Shown: positions 1 to 9,393, numbered from the stretch's first letter. The stretch: DNA of 64,000 nucleotides from Chryseobacterium indologenes (GCF_002025665.1 NZ_CP018786.1:5022001-5086000), one strand, 5' to 3'. The notes: generated by a model not told the origin, from the sequence alone. Made by a program: numbers and translations.

Positions 1-1
1 C

Positions 2-1129
2 ATTGCTCTTGTCTACGGAAAAAGAGTAATCAATTATCTGAGAACAAAACAGATGGGAGAATTGGTGCGTGATCTTGGATTGGATGGGCAGAAACAAAAA
101 GAAGGAACTCCTACCATGGGAGGGCTTATTATTATTTTGGCAACCATCATTCCGGTATTGTTGTTTACAAGAATCACCAACGTGTACATTGTATTGTTGT
201 TAGTTTCAATGTTCTGGATGGGTGCCATTGGTTTCCTGGATGATTATTTAAAGAAAATTAAAAAAAATAAAGACGGTTTAAGTGGTAAATTCAAAATTGT
301 AGGCCAGGTTGGTTTAGGACTAATTGTAGGAATTACCATGTATTTCCACCCGGACATTACCGTAAAAAGAAAATATGCAGATGCTAAAGTGGTCAACAGA
401 AACAATGTAGAGCAAAACTTTATGCCTACAGAAAAAATTACCGTTTCTACCGTTCCATTTGCAAAAAATAATGAGTTCGACTATAGCGGAATTTTATTCT
501 GGATGAATGATAAAGATGCCCATGAGTGGGCATGGATGGTCTTTATTCCGATCGTCATCTTCATTGTAACAGCCGTTTCAAACGGAGCCAATATTACAGA
601 TGGAATTGACGGTCTGGCAGCGGGAACAAGTGCCATTATACTGCTCACGCTGGCTCTTTTCGCCTACCTTTCAGGGAACATCATTTTTGCAGACTATCTC
701 AACATCATGTTCCTTCCCAACATGGGAGAAACCACCATTTTTGCTGTGGCAATGGTAGGTGCTGTGATCGGATTCTTCTGGTACAATACTTATCCTGCAC
801 AGGTTTTCATGGGAGATACCGGAAGTTTAATGCTGGGAGGAGTGATTGCCGTTTTAGCCATTATTTTAAGAAAAGAATTGCTGATTCCTGTATTATGTGG
901 AATCTTCTTAATTGAAAACCTGTCTGTAATGCTTCAGGTAGTTGTTTTCAAATACAGAAAAAGAAAATACGGGCTGGAATATGCCCAAAACAATAGACTA
1001 TTCAAAATGTCACCATTACACCATCATTATCAAAAAGAAGGATTTCACGAAAGTAAAATCGTGAACAGAATGATCATCATCGGAGTAATATTGGCTATTG
1101 TATGTCTGATCACACTAAAAATGAGATAA
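2..1129 (+). CDS. mraY: Phospho-N-acetylmuramoyl-pentapeptide transferase, 5' truncated by the window
   Basis: MraY moves phospho-MurNAc-pentapeptide from UDP onto undecaprenyl phosphate at the inner membrane, making lipid I. The reading frame is open from base 2 and runs into conserved sequence, so the true start lies left of the window. Visible signatures are KEGTPTMGGL near the start, DDYLKK, NITDGIDGLA with the catalytic aspartates, GDTGSLMLGG, and the histidine-rich SPLHHHYQKEG. Many hydrophobic helices are present. Between the second and third conserved blocks there is an extra periplasmic-type stretch (roughly residues 105-165) compared with Escherichia coli MraY, as I recall for Bacteroidota members. 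It is the first gene of the division/cell wall cluster seen here, and murD follows after 62 bases. Identity is very secure. Confidence 0.97.
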   Translation: MALVYGKRVINYLRTKQMGELVRDLGLDGQKQKEGTPTMGGLIIILATIIPVLLFTRITNVYIVLLLVSMFWMGAIGFLDDYLKKIKKNKDGLSGKFKIVGQVGLGLIVGITMYFHPDITVKRKYADAKVVNRNNVEQNFMPTEKITVSTVPFAKNNEFDYSGILFWMNDKDAHEWAWMVFIPIVIFIVTAVSNGANITDGIDGLAAGTSAIILLTLALFAYLSGNIIFADYLNIMFLPNMGETTIFAVAMVGAVIGFFWYNTYPAQVFMGDTGSLMLGGVIAVLAIILRKELLIPVLCGIFLIENLSVMLQVVVFKYRKRKYGLEYAQNNRLFKMSPLHHHYQKEGFHESKIVNRMIIIGVILAIVCLITLKMR

Positions 1130-1191
1130 AAATTAAAAGCTGTAAGCAATAAGCGTAAAGCTTAAAGTCTATAGCACAAAGCTTTTATAAT

Positions 1192-2517
1192 ATGAAAATA
1201 GTTGTTTTAGGAGGTGGAGAAAGCGGATGCGGCGCTGCTTATTTGGCTAAAAAGAAAGGTCTGGAAGTATTTCTTTCAGATAAAGGAGCTATTAAGGATA
1301 ACTATAAGCAGTTTCTTACCGATAATGAAATTGAATTTGAAGAAGGAAATCACGATGAAGAAAGGATTTTAAATGCTGACTGGATCGTAAAAAGCCCGGG
1401 AATTCCGAAAAAGGCAGACATCATCAACAAAATTCATGACAAAGGAATCAGACTTTCCTCTGAAATTGAATTTGCCTCTGAATTTACAGATGCAAAGATC
1501 ATTGCCATTACCGGAAGCAACGGAAAAACAACCACTACTTCCCTGATCTATTACATCCTGAAAAATGACGGATTGAATGTAGGTTTAGGAGGAAATATAG
1601 GATATAGCTTTGCCAAGCAGGTTGCAGATGAAAACCATGAATATTATGTACTGGAAGTAAGCTCTTTCCAGCTGGATGATATTCAAAATTTCAGACCCTA
1701 TATCTCTTTATTGTTAAACCTGTCTCAGGATCACCTGGATCAGTACAACTACAATTATGAGGAATATGCTTTAGCTAAATTCAGAATAACAGAAAACCAG
1801 GAGAACGATAACTTCTTCATCTACAATAAAGATGATGAAATGAGTAAGAATCTTCTTGAAAAGCTTGAAATAAAAGCTAAAATGATTCCTTTCTCAACCA
1901 AAGAAAAGTTACCTGAAGGAGGTTTTGTGAACGCGGATGAGATTATAGTAAAAATGAAAGACGAATTCGCAATGAAAGTTGATGAATTGTCTCTTTTAGG
2001 AAACCACAATGTAGCGAACAGCTTAGCCGCTTCTATTGCCGGTAAGATATTAAAAATCAACAATGAAAGCATCAGACATTCATTGATGACATTCCAGGCC
2101 GTAGAACACAGATTGGAATTTGTAGCTGAAATTGATAGTGTAAAATATATCAACGACAGTAAAGCAACCAATGTAAATGCTACTTACTATGCCTTAGAAA
2201 GTATGAAAACACCAACCGTTTGGATTGTTGGTGGATTAGATAAAGGAAATGACTATACCGAAATTGAAGATTTAGTCAAAAGAAAAGTAAAGGCAATCGT
2301 TTGCCTTGGAGTAGATAATAAGAAGATCATCGATTTCTTTAAAGACAAAAAAGAAGTTATTTATGATACTTCAAGCATGGAAGAAGCCGTGAGAATTTCA
2401 AAATCACTGGCTAAAAAAGGGGATACTGTTTTATTATCTCCATGCTGCGCAAGCTTTGACCTGTTCAAAAGCTATGAAGACAGAGGACGCCAGTTTAAAG
2501 AACAGGTATTAAAGTAA
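1192..2517 (+). CDS. murD: UDP-N-acetylmuramoyl-L-alanine--D-glutamate ligase
   Basis: MurD adds D-glutamate to UDP-MurNAc-L-alanine in the cytoplasm using ATP. The 441-residue length is normal. The N-terminal nucleotide-like fold opens with VVLGGGESG. The Mur ligase P-loop GSNGKTTTT is at residues 108-116, followed by LEVSSFQLDD, then NLSQDHLDQY, and EHRLEF plus NDSKATN in the central and C-terminal domains. The last part has the usual LLSPCCASFDLF stretch. It starts 62 bases after mraY, and the spacer contains short repeated AAGC-type words and the inverted pair AAAAGCT/AGCTTTT. Transcription with the rest of the dcw cluster is likely. No anomaly in the coding sequence. Confidence 0.97.
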   Translation: MKIVVLGGGESGCGAAYLAKKKGLEVFLSDKGAIKDNYKQFLTDNEIEFEEGNHDEERILNADWIVKSPGIPKKADIINKIHDKGIRLSSEIEFASEFTDAKIIAITGSNGKTTTTSLIYYILKNDGLNVGLGGNIGYSFAKQVADENHEYYVLEVSSFQLDDIQNFRPYISLLLNLSQDHLDQYNYNYEEYALAKFRITENQENDNFFIYNKDDEMSKNLLEKLEIKAKMIPFSTKEKLPEGGFVNADEIIVKMKDEFAMKVDELSLLGNHNVANSLAASIAGKILKINNESIRHSLMTFQAVEHRLEFVAEIDSVKYINDSKATNVNATYYALESMKTPTVWIVGGLDKGNDYTEIEDLVKRKVKAIVCLGVDNKKIIDFFKDKKEVIYDTSSMEEAVRISKSLAKKGDTVLLSPCCASFDLFKSYEDRGRQFKEQVLK

Positions 2518-2532
2518 AAATGTAAAATGTCA

Positions 2533-2563
2533 GATGTAAAAAGTACATTTTACTTTGTACATC
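2533..2563. repeat. Near-perfect hairpin in the murD-ftsW spacer
   Basis: The 13-base left arm (2533-2545, GATGTAAAAAGTA) pairs with the right arm (2551-2563, TACTTTGTACATC) with a single mismatch around a five-base loop. It is not followed by a T-run, so it is not a classical terminator. It lies just before the ftsW ATG and argues against the upstream TTG start at 2555, which would fall inside the right arm. Confidence 0.6.
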
Positions 2564-2581
2564 ATACATCAATACAAAATT

Positions 2582-3820
2582 ATGGACGAACAGAACACAG
2601 AAAGCAGATTTGAATTTCTAAAGGGCGATAAAGTACTTTGGATGGTCATCCTTGTGATCTCCATTTTTTCTATTTTCCCTGTATACTCTGCAAGTTCAAA
2701 TCTTGAATACATTGTTAATAACGGGACCACAACAGGTCACGTTATCAAACATATGTTCTTTGTAGTCTTGGGATTAGCAATTATGAGACTAGTGGGAACT
2801 ATAAAATATGAATACATCGGAAAGCTCAGCAGTATTCTGCTCGGCCTTATGATAGTTCTGTTGATTGTTACCATGTTTACCGGGCAAACCATTGATGGAG
2901 CCAGTGCTTCCAGATGGCTGAAAATTCCGGGAACGCCAATCTCTTTCCAACCTTCCTCATTTGCCTTTTTAATGCTCATCATTTATCTGTGCAGATATTT
3001 GACCAAAAAAATCACCAGAGAAAGGCTTCCGATAGAGAATATCATGTATATTTTTGGGCCTATCCTGCTTGTTTTTGTATTGGTAGCCAAAGATAACGGT
3101 TCCACAGCATTAATGATTTTAATGGTTTCCGTAGTTGTTCTTATCATTGGACAGCTCCACTGGAAATACATTGCAGGATTTATTTCAGCCTCATTTGTAG
3201 CCATTGTATTATTTTTATTAATAGCTCTGAATACGAATATGATTGGCGGAAACCGTGTTCACACATGGATGAGCCGTGTAGAAACATTTACCTCAAGCAA
3301 AGCAAAATCAGCCGATGTAGATGATGAAAGCGTAAAAGCAAAAAATTATCAGGTAATGCAAGCCAAAGCAGCCATTGTTCACGGCGGGATTACCGGAATG
3401 GGACCAGGAAAAAGTGCCTTGAAACAAATGCTTCCTCAATCTGCCTCCGATTTTATTTTCGCAGTGATCGTAGAAGAATACGGAGTGATAGGAGCCGCTT
3501 TCCTGATCAGTTTATACCTGATCATGATGATAAGGATTGTAATGATTGCCAGTAAAATGCCGGCGTTCTTCGGATCGTTGCTCGTACTCAGTCTCGGGGT
3601 GATGATATTCATTCAACTTTCGGTAAATATTGCTGTTGCTGTAAATCTGATCCCGGTAACCGGACAGCCCCTGCCTTTGATCAGTTATGGAGGAACCTCA
3701 ATGCTGGTGACCTATTTGCAGTTAGGTATTATTTTAAATATAAGCTCAAGGATTCAGATTTATGATGAAGAAGGAATGGGCAAAAAACAAAGTATAGCAG
3801 AAATAAACGATATCGCTTAA
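2582..3820 (+). CDS. ftsW: Peptidoglycan polymerase/division protein FtsW (SEDS family)
   Basis: FtsW is the septal SEDS glycosyltransferase that polymerises lipid II together with a class B penicillin-binding protein. I chose the ATG at 2582 (MDEQNTESRF); a TTG nine codons upstream lies inside a hairpin and is unlikely. The 412-residue protein is strongly hydrophobic with about ten membrane helices. Conserved pieces include WLKIPGTPISFQPSSFA (lipid-binding segment), the long extracellular loop around GGNRVHTWMSR, GMGPGKSALKQMLPQSASDFIFAVIVEE, and the C-terminal NLIPVTGQPLPLISYGGTSML. Its stop is one base before the murG ATG region (gap of one base), so the two are translationally close. Position between murD and murG supports FtsW over RodA. 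Confidence 0.95.
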   Translation: MDEQNTESRFEFLKGDKVLWMVILVISIFSIFPVYSASSNLEYIVNNGTTTGHVIKHMFFVVLGLAIMRLVGTIKYEYIGKLSSILLGLMIVLLIVTMFTGQTIDGASASRWLKIPGTPISFQPSSFAFLMLIIYLCRYLTKKITRERLPIENIMYIFGPILLVFVLVAKDNGSTALMILMVSVVVLIIGQLHWKYIAGFISASFVAIVLFLLIALNTNMIGGNRVHTWMSRVETFTSSKAKSADVDDESVKAKNYQVMQAKAAIVHGGITGMGPGKSALKQMLPQSASDFIFAVIVEEYGVIGAAFLISLYLIMMIRIVMIASKMPAFFGSLLVLSLGVMIFIQLSVNIAVAVNLIPVTGQPLPLISYGGTSMLVTYLQLGIILNISSRIQIYDEEGMGKKQSIAEINDIA

Positions 3821-3821
3821 A

Positions 3822-4925
3822 ATGGACAAAAAATTGAAAATACTATTATCAGGCGGAGGAACAGGAGGACATATCTTCCCGGCCATCGCCATTGCTGATG
3901 AGATCAGAAAAAGATTTCCTGATGCAGAATTTTTGTTCATTGGTGCCAACGGGAAAATGGAAATGGAAAAAGTTCCACAGGCAGGCTATAAGATTGAAGG
4001 AATTGATATTGCCGGAATCGATAGAGGAAATCTTTTATCCAATCTGGGACTGCCTTTCAAGATTCTGAAAAGCTTATCAAAATCCAAAAGGATTATTAAA
4101 AACTTCGCTCCCGATTTTGCAGTAGGAACAGGAGGATTTGCCAGTGGACCCGCTCTTTATGAAGCAAGCAAAATGGGAATTCCTATTTTCATACAGGAAC
4201 AAAATGCCCATGCAGGAGTAACGAATAAAATTTTAAGCAAAAAAGCGAAAGCTGTCTTCACCGCTTACCCAAAAGTAGAAGGTTTTCCGGCAGAAAAAAT
4301 AAAATTTCTGGGAAATCCGATTCGTGAAAATATTATTTCAGGAATGCAGGATACCGCTCAGGCAAAAGAAAAAATGGGATTAAATAAAGACAAACTTACA
4401 ATCCTTTCTGTAGGAGGTTCTTTAGGCTCCAGAACATTGAATAATGCCTGGAAATCACATTTAAAAGAAATCGCAGATAAAGATTATCAGCTGATCTGGC
4501 AGACAGGAAAGCTTGATTATAAAGATATTGTAAACGAAACAAAAAATATAGGCACCAGAAATATTCAGATCCTTGAATTTATTAAAGATATGGAACTGGC
4601 TTATTCATCTGCAGATATCATTGTTTCCAGAGCTGGAGCTATTGCCATTTCAGAGTTGGCTGTAGCACAAAAACCGGTGCTTTTGGTTCCTTTCCCTTTT
4701 GCAGCGGAAGACCACCAAACCAAAAATGCCATGAATCTGGTGGAAAAGAATGCAGCCAGAATGGTGAAAGACTCTGAAATGCAGGAAAAATTCTGGAATA
4801 CATTATCAGAAATCTGCGATAACGAAAGTGTAAGAAAAGAGATGTCTGACAATCTTAACTATTTTGCCAAGCCGAATGCCGCAAAAGAGATCGTAGACGA
4901 GATTTTTAAAGTAGTAACGAGATAA
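3822..4925 (+). CDS. murG: UDP-GlcNAc--undecaprenyl-pyrophosphoryl-MurNAc-pentapeptide GlcNAc transferase
   Basis: MurG converts lipid I to lipid II by adding GlcNAc at the cytoplasmic face of the membrane. It has the GT-B layout: the N-terminal GGGTGGHIFPA loop is at residues 11-21, followed by GTGGFASGP and QEQNAHAG; the C-terminal domain has LSVGGSLGSRTLN and the nucleotide-sugar segment VSRAGAIAISELA with PFPFAAEDHQTKNA. At 367 residues it is of normal size. It follows ftsW almost without a gap and precedes murC by 51 bases, the standard dcw order. No unusual features. Confidence 0.97.
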   Translation: MDKKLKILLSGGGTGGHIFPAIAIADEIRKRFPDAEFLFIGANGKMEMEKVPQAGYKIEGIDIAGIDRGNLLSNLGLPFKILKSLSKSKRIIKNFAPDFAVGTGGFASGPALYEASKMGIPIFIQEQNAHAGVTNKILSKKAKAVFTAYPKVEGFPAEKIKFLGNPIRENIISGMQDTAQAKEKMGLNKDKLTILSVGGSLGSRTLNNAWKSHLKEIADKDYQLIWQTGKLDYKDIVNETKNIGTRNIQILEFIKDMELAYSSADIIVSRAGAIAISELAVAQKPVLLVPFPFAAEDHQTKNAMNLVEKNAARMVKDSEMQEKFWNTLSEICDNESVRKEMSDNLNYFAKPNAAKEIVDEIFKVVTR

Positions 4926-4976
4926 TTTGAATAAGAGGAAATCTTTTAATCATTTAATCTTTCAATTTTTAAATAA

Positions 4977-6335
4977 ATGAATAATTTACAAACATATCAG
5001 ACTTTTTACTTCGTTGGAATCGGAGGTATCGGAATGAGTGCATTAGCGCGCTATTTCAATGCATCCGGAAAAAAAGTATTGGGCTACGATAAAACCAATA
5101 CAAAATTGACTCAGAATCTGATGAATGAAGGTATTGATATTGTTTTTGAAGACCTTATTGATGAAAGGATAACTTCCCTTCAGAAAGAAAATACATTGGT
5201 AATCTATACCCCGGCTATTAAAACGCTTGGAATTTTAGACTATTTCAATCAAAATCAGTTTGAAGTTCTAAAGAGAGCTAAAGTTTTAGGATTAATTACA
5301 GAAAATACAGACTGCATCGCTATTGCAGGAACCCATGGGAAGACAACAACATCTACTCTCGTGGCTCACCTATGCAAAGAAGCAGATCTTCCTTTCTCAT
5401 GCTTTTTAGGAGGGATTTCTGAAAACTTTAAATCCAACTTTCTTTACAATGGCTCCACTTATTCCGTAGTAGAAGCTGATGAATATGACAGAAGCTTCCT
5501 GAACCTGTCTCCGGACTGGGCAGTTGTGACTTCTACAGATGCTGACCACCTGGACATTTATGGAGATAAAAGCCATATTGAAGAAGGATTCAGACAGTTT
5601 GCAGCTTTAGTACCTCAGGACAAACAACTTTTTGTAAGAAAAGGACTGGAAATCGGCAGAGGACATCAGACTTATGCCGTAAATGAGCCCGCAGACTACT
5701 ATTCGGATAATCTCCGTATGGATCATGATAAAATCTATTTTGACTTCCATACTCCAACGGAAACAATAAAAGATTTTGTCTGGGAAATTCCGGGAATTCA
5801 TAATGTAGAAAATGCTACTGTGGCACTGGCTATTCTGCATAATTTAGGCGCAGATTTTGATACGCTGAAAAAAGCAATTGCCAATTTTAAAGGAATTAAA
5901 AGAAGATATACCAAACATATTTATCAAAACGGTAAAATTTACATTGATGATTATGCTCACCACCCTACAGAAATTAATGCTGTAATGGGCTCAATCAAAA
6001 CATTTTATCCTGATAAAAAACTATTGGTAGCTTTCCAGCCCCATCTTTTCAGCAGAACAAGAGATTTCGCAGATGGTTTTGCAGAAAGTTTAAGCAAGGC
6101 TGATGAACTGATCCTTCTTGATATTTACCCTGCAAGAGAACTTCAGGAGAACTTTGAAGGGGTTACCTCAAGCTGGCTGTTGGAAAAAGTAACATTAGAT
6201 AAAAAAGAAGTATCAACATTAACTGATGCTTTTGAAAAAATAAAAGAAAAAGATTTTGACATCCTTCTTACCGTAGGAGCAGGAAATATAGATACCCTGT
6301 ATGATCCTATTTGTGAGTGGATAGACAAAATTTGA
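4977..6335 (+). CDS. murC: UDP-N-acetylmuramate--L-alanine ligase
   Basis: MurC attaches L-alanine to UDP-MurNAc, the first peptide-forming step of peptidoglycan synthesis. The N-terminal dinucleotide-type loop GIGGIGMSALA spans residues 14-24, and the P-loop GTHGKTTTS begins at residue 118. The family motifs EADEYDRSFL, TSTDADHLDIYG, GIKRRYTKH and IDDYAHHPTEI follow in order, and QPHLFSRTRDF is in the C-terminal domain. Length 452 is normal. Downstream the usual murC-ftsQ neighbourhood is interrupted by a palindromic repeat and a GxxExxY gene, which is the only oddity. Confidence 0.97.
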   Translation: MNNLQTYQTFYFVGIGGIGMSALARYFNASGKKVLGYDKTNTKLTQNLMNEGIDIVFEDLIDERITSLQKENTLVIYTPAIKTLGILDYFNQNQFEVLKRAKVLGLITENTDCIAIAGTHGKTTTSTLVAHLCKEADLPFSCFLGGISENFKSNFLYNGSTYSVVEADEYDRSFLNLSPDWAVVTSTDADHLDIYGDKSHIEEGFRQFAALVPQDKQLFVRKGLEIGRGHQTYAVNEPADYYSDNLRMDHDKIYFDFHTPTETIKDFVWEIPGIHNVENATVALAILHNLGADFDTLKKAIANFKGIKRRYTKHIYQNGKIYIDDYAHHPTEINAVMGSIKTFYPDKKLLVAFQPHLFSRTRDFADGFAESLSKADELILLDIYPARELQENFEGVTSSWLLEKVTLDKKEVSTLTDAFEKIKEKDFDILLTVGAGNIDTLYDPICEWIDKI

Positions 6336-6382
6336 ATATAATAAGTATAAACGCAATGCACGCAAAGAAAGAATAAGAATTT

Positions 6383-6481
6383 GTTCGCAAGGGCGTTTCA
6401 CTTAGCAAAATGATAAAACAATACTTTTTGCTAAAAAAATTATAATATATAGCCACAGCTGAGTGAAACGCCTTAGCGAAC
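6383..6481. repeat. REP-like palindromic element with paired 24-base arms
   Basis: The left arm at 6383-6406 starts GTTCGCAAGGGCGTTTCAC. The right arm at 6458-6481 starts GCTGAGTGAAACGCC and is nearly its reverse complement (about 20 of 24 positions). The 51-base loop contains a second inverted pair, TAGCAAAA/TTTTGCTA. A single-arm relative (21 of 24 bases) is found at 24752-24775. The paired layout recalls REP/BIME elements rather than a terminator, as there is no T-run. Confidence 0.7.
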
Positions 6482-6538
6482 GGATAAAATAATAAGATTG
6501 CTTTGCGATCATAGCGTTAAAATAAAAACACAAAATGT

Positions 6539-6916
6539 ATGATAGAAAATGAAATTTCAGAAATTGTTTTCAATGCTGGAATGAAAATACATCGTACGCT
6601 TGGAATTGGACTTTATGAAAATGTATATGAAGAATGTTTAGTTTATGAGCTAAAAAATAGAGGATTAAATGTAGAAAGTCAAAAAAATATTGACATTGAA
6701 TATGAAGAGTTGAAAATTTCTAAAGCGTTCAGAGTAGATTTATTAATTGAAAACAAGGTAATAATTGAAATAAAGGCAGTTCAGGAAATTAATGACTATC
6801 ATTTTTTTCAGCTTTTAAGTTATTTAAGAATAACAGATATAAAACTTGGAATGATTTTAAATTTTCATTCAATGTTATTTAAAAATGGGGTAAAACGAGT
6901 TGTAAATAAATTATAA
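6539..6916 (+). CDS. GxxExxY-family protein (PDDEXK-like fold)
   Basis: This is a 125-residue protein of the GxxExxY family, which is thought to have a PD-(D/E)XK nuclease-like core; its biological role is not established. The name motif is visible as GIGLYENVYEECL (about residues 22-34), followed by the core-like segment FRVDLLIENKVIIEIKAVQEI, in which the D and the E-x-K match the fold's acidic and lysine positions. It ends with the usual GMILNFHSMLFKNGVKRVV. It sits between murC and ftsQ, where most relatives have no gene, and directly after a REP-like palindrome, so it may be a late insertion. Its codon use looks more AT-rich than that of murC. Catalytic activity is inference. Confidence 0.85.
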   Translation: MIENEISEIVFNAGMKIHRTLGIGLYENVYEECLVYELKNRGLNVESQKNIDIEYEELKISKAFRVDLLIENKVIIEIKAVQEINDYHFFQLLSYLRITDIKLGMILNFHSMLFKNGVKRVVNKL

Positions 6917-6960
6917 AGAAAATAAAATTGCTTTACGTCCTTTAGTGGCTAAAGAAAAAT

Positions 6961-7929
6961 ATGAAAAATAAATACAGAATATTAAAAATTGTTGTCACTG
7001 TAATTATCTTAGGATTGTTACTAAGCTTCTCATTGCGCAGATTCAGTCGTGAGCAGATTACGGACAATAAGATTTCTGTAAAAATGAGCGAGAAAACTCC
7101 GGTATATTTTGTTGACGAAAAAGACATCAGGGAAATTGTGAAAAAGGAAAATCCTTCAGGAAAAGTGGGAGATCTTAACATTCCTTCTTTGGAAAAAAAG
7201 ATCAATTCCCTGCCAGCAGTAGACAGTGCCAATGTTTATCTGAACCTGAACGGAAAACTCAATCTGGATATCAAACAGAGAGTCCCTGTTTTCAGATTAA
7301 ATAAAGACGGAAAAGACTTTTATGTGGATGAAAAAGGAATTGAATTTCCTATTTCAAGAACCTATTCACACCCATGTATGCTGGTAACCGGAAACGTACA
7401 TCCGGATGAATATGAAAAGCTGGCGGAACTGGTAGAAAAGATAGACAAAGATGATTTCAGTAAGAAATATTTTATCGGAATCTCTAAAAGTAAAGATAGC
7501 TATAGCCTTCTGACAAGTGAAGGAAACTACAGAGTAGAAATTGGAGACCTTGATAATATTGATTTTAAAGTAAAAGGATTTAAAACCTTTGTAGAAAAAT
7601 ACCTTGTGTATCAAGACCCTCAGAAATACAGCATGGTTTCTGTAAAATATCAGAATCAGATTGTCACTACTTTAAACCCCTATTTTAAAGAAAATGACAG
7701 TATTTTAAAGGCAGGAAAGATGGAATTGGCAAAAGTTCCTTCCCCAACAGCCGCTAAAAAGACGGAAGCTAAACCCAAAATAGCAGAGGTAAAAAAAAGT
7801 AACTCCACTTCAGTAAAACCGAAAGAGAGTACCAAACCGAAAGGACCAACAAAAGAAACTAAAAAAGTAGAGAAAAAGCCACCCGTCAAGGCGCAGTCCA
7901 AGCCTAAGGCAAAAGTAAAAATAGAATAA
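6961..7929 (+). CDS. ftsQ: Cell division protein FtsQ/DivIB-like
   Basis: FtsQ is the bitopic membrane protein linking FtsA/FtsZ-side events with FtsB/FtsL at the septum. The sequence has a short cytoplasmic start, one membrane helix (about residues 9-26, KIVVTVIILGLLLSF), then a POTRA-like region and a beta domain typical of Bacteroidota FtsQ (for example SLPAVDSANVYLNLNGKLNLDI and KQRVPVFRL). The last 75 or so residues form a Lys/Pro/Thr-rich low-complexity tail ending KAKVKIE, which is unusual in length and strongly basic. Position directly before ftsA supports the call. Sequence conservation of FtsQ is low, so context carries part of the weight. Confidence 0.9.
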   Translation: MKNKYRILKIVVTVIILGLLLSFSLRRFSREQITDNKISVKMSEKTPVYFVDEKDIREIVKKENPSGKVGDLNIPSLEKKINSLPAVDSANVYLNLNGKLNLDIKQRVPVFRLNKDGKDFYVDEKGIEFPISRTYSHPCMLVTGNVHPDEYEKLAELVEKIDKDDFSKKYFIGISKSKDSYSLLTSEGNYRVEIGDLDNIDFKVKGFKTFVEKYLVYQDPQKYSMVSVKYQNQIVTTLNPYFKENDSILKAGKMELAKVPSPTAAKKTEAKPKIAEVKKSNSTSVKPKESTKPKGPTKETKKVEKKPPVKAQSKPKAKVKIE

Positions 7930-8007
7930 GTCCCTCAGGGCATTTAATACACAAATAGGAGCCTATCCTTATAGATAAAAAAGTAGAAAAAATCAAATCG
8001 ATATAAA

Positions 8008-9393
8008 ATGGAAAATCAAGAGTATTCAGTAGGTCTGGACATCGGGACAACGAAGATAGTCGCGATTGTCGGAAGAAGGAATGCACACGGGAAAATAGAA
8101 GTTCTCGGTGTAGGAAAAGCTAAAAGTCTTGGTGTTCATAAAGGTATTGTGAATAATATTTCACAAACTATTAATTCAATCAAGGCTGCAGTATCCGAAG
8201 CACAATCCAGTGCTGGAGTTCCTATCCGCAAAGTTACGGTAGGTATTGCAGGAAAACACATCCGTTCTCTGCAGCACTCCGATTATATTATGCGTGAACA
8301 TCCTGATAAATTTATTACAGACGATGACATCGAAGCATTAAAAGATCAGGTAAAAAAGCTGGTTATGCTTCCTGGAGAAGAAATTATCCACGTACTTCCT
8401 CAAGAATACAAAGTGGATTCCGAGGGGGAAATTCAGGAACCTGTCGGAATGCATGGAAAACGTTTAGAAGCCAACTTCCATGTTGTAGTAGGGCAAATGG
8501 GCAGCATCAGAAATATTGCAAGATGCGTTCGTGAAGCCGGACTAGAAATGGAAGCCCTTACTTTAGAGCCATTGGCATCTTCAGAAGCTGTCCTTACAAA
8601 AGAAGAAAAAGAAGCCGGTGTAGCCATTGTTGACATTGGTGGTGGTACCACAGATATTGCAATCTTCAAAGATAATATCATCCGTCATACCTGTGTGATT
8701 CCATACGGAGGCGGAATTATTACCGAAGATATCAAAGAAGGCTGTTCCATCATAGAGAAACATGCAGAACAACTGAAAGTAAAGTTTGGTTCGGCAGTTC
8801 CCGAATTAGAAAAAGACAGTACTTTTGTAACCATTCCCGGGCTTCACGGAAGACCGGATAAAGAGATTTCTTTAAAAACATTAGCGCAAATCATCAACGC
8901 AAGAGTAGAAGAAGTTTTGGAAATGGTAAATACAGAACTGAAAGCTTACGGTGCTTTTGAACAAAAGAAAAAACTGATTGCCGGAATCGTTCTTACAGGT
9001 GGTGGTTCAAACCTTAAACACCTTCGTCAGCTGGCCAATTACACAACAGGTTTTGATAGCAGAATCGGTTTTGCGAATGAATATATCGCCAATGATAAAA
9101 ATCAATATCTGAAAGGCCCTGAATTTGCTACCTCTATCGGATTACTGATGGAAAGTTTAAAGATCAGAGACAAAAAACAGAATACTGATGAAGAGATAGA
9201 AGTTGTTGCTGAGCAGCCTAAACAAGAAACAGCTGCAGTACAGCCGGAAACGGTTCAGCCTATTCAACAGGCAGTACCCGTTCAGGAGCAGCAGTCTTTT
9301 GAAAATGAAAAGCAAGAGAACAGAAAAGCGAAATTGACCTTTGGACAATCGCTTATGGAAAAAGTAAAAAAATTCTTTGAAGAAGTAGAATAA
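8008..9393 (+). CDS. ftsA: Cell division protein FtsA
   Basis: FtsA is the actin-like ATPase that tethers FtsZ to the membrane. The phosphate-1 motif VGLDIGTTKIVAIVG is near residue 8, the phosphate-2 motif VAIVDIGGGTTDIAIF lies near residue 207, and the adenosine motif IVLTGGGSNLKHL near 325. The inserted 1C domain (PIRKVTVGIAGKHIRSLQ onward) is present. A Gln/Pro-rich linker (about 395-435) leads to the C-terminal amphipathic helix KLTFGQSLMEKVKKFF, the membrane-targeting sequence. Length 461. It is 78 bases after ftsQ and 122 before ftsZ. Confidence 0.97.
   Translation: MENQEYSVGLDIGTTKIVAIVGRRNAHGKIEVLGVGKAKSLGVHKGIVNNISQTINSIKAAVSEAQSSAGVPIRKVTVGIAGKHIRSLQHSDYIMREHPDKFITDDDIEALKDQVKKLVMLPGEEIIHVLPQEYKVDSEGEIQEPVGMHGKRLEANFHVVVGQMGSIRNIARCVREAGLEMEALTLEPLASSEAVLTKEEKEAGVAIVDIGGGTTDIAIFKDNIIRHTCVIPYGGGIITEDIKEGCSIIEKHAEQLKVKFGSAVPELEKDSTFVTIPGLHGRPDKEISLKTLAQIINARVEEVLEMVNTELKAYGAFEQKKKLIAGIVLTGGGSNLKHLRQLANYTTGFDSRIGFANEYIANDKNQYLKGPEFATSIGLLMESLKIRDKKQNTDEEIEVVAEQPKQETAAVQPETVQPIQQAVPVQEQQSFENEKQENRKAKLTFGQSLMEKVKKFFEEVE

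Noticed and set aside
2555..2581. Earlier ftsW start giving nine extra residues (MYIIHQYKI)
   Set aside because: It is a TTG inside the right arm of a hairpin, with no family similarity; the ATG at 2582 is preferred.
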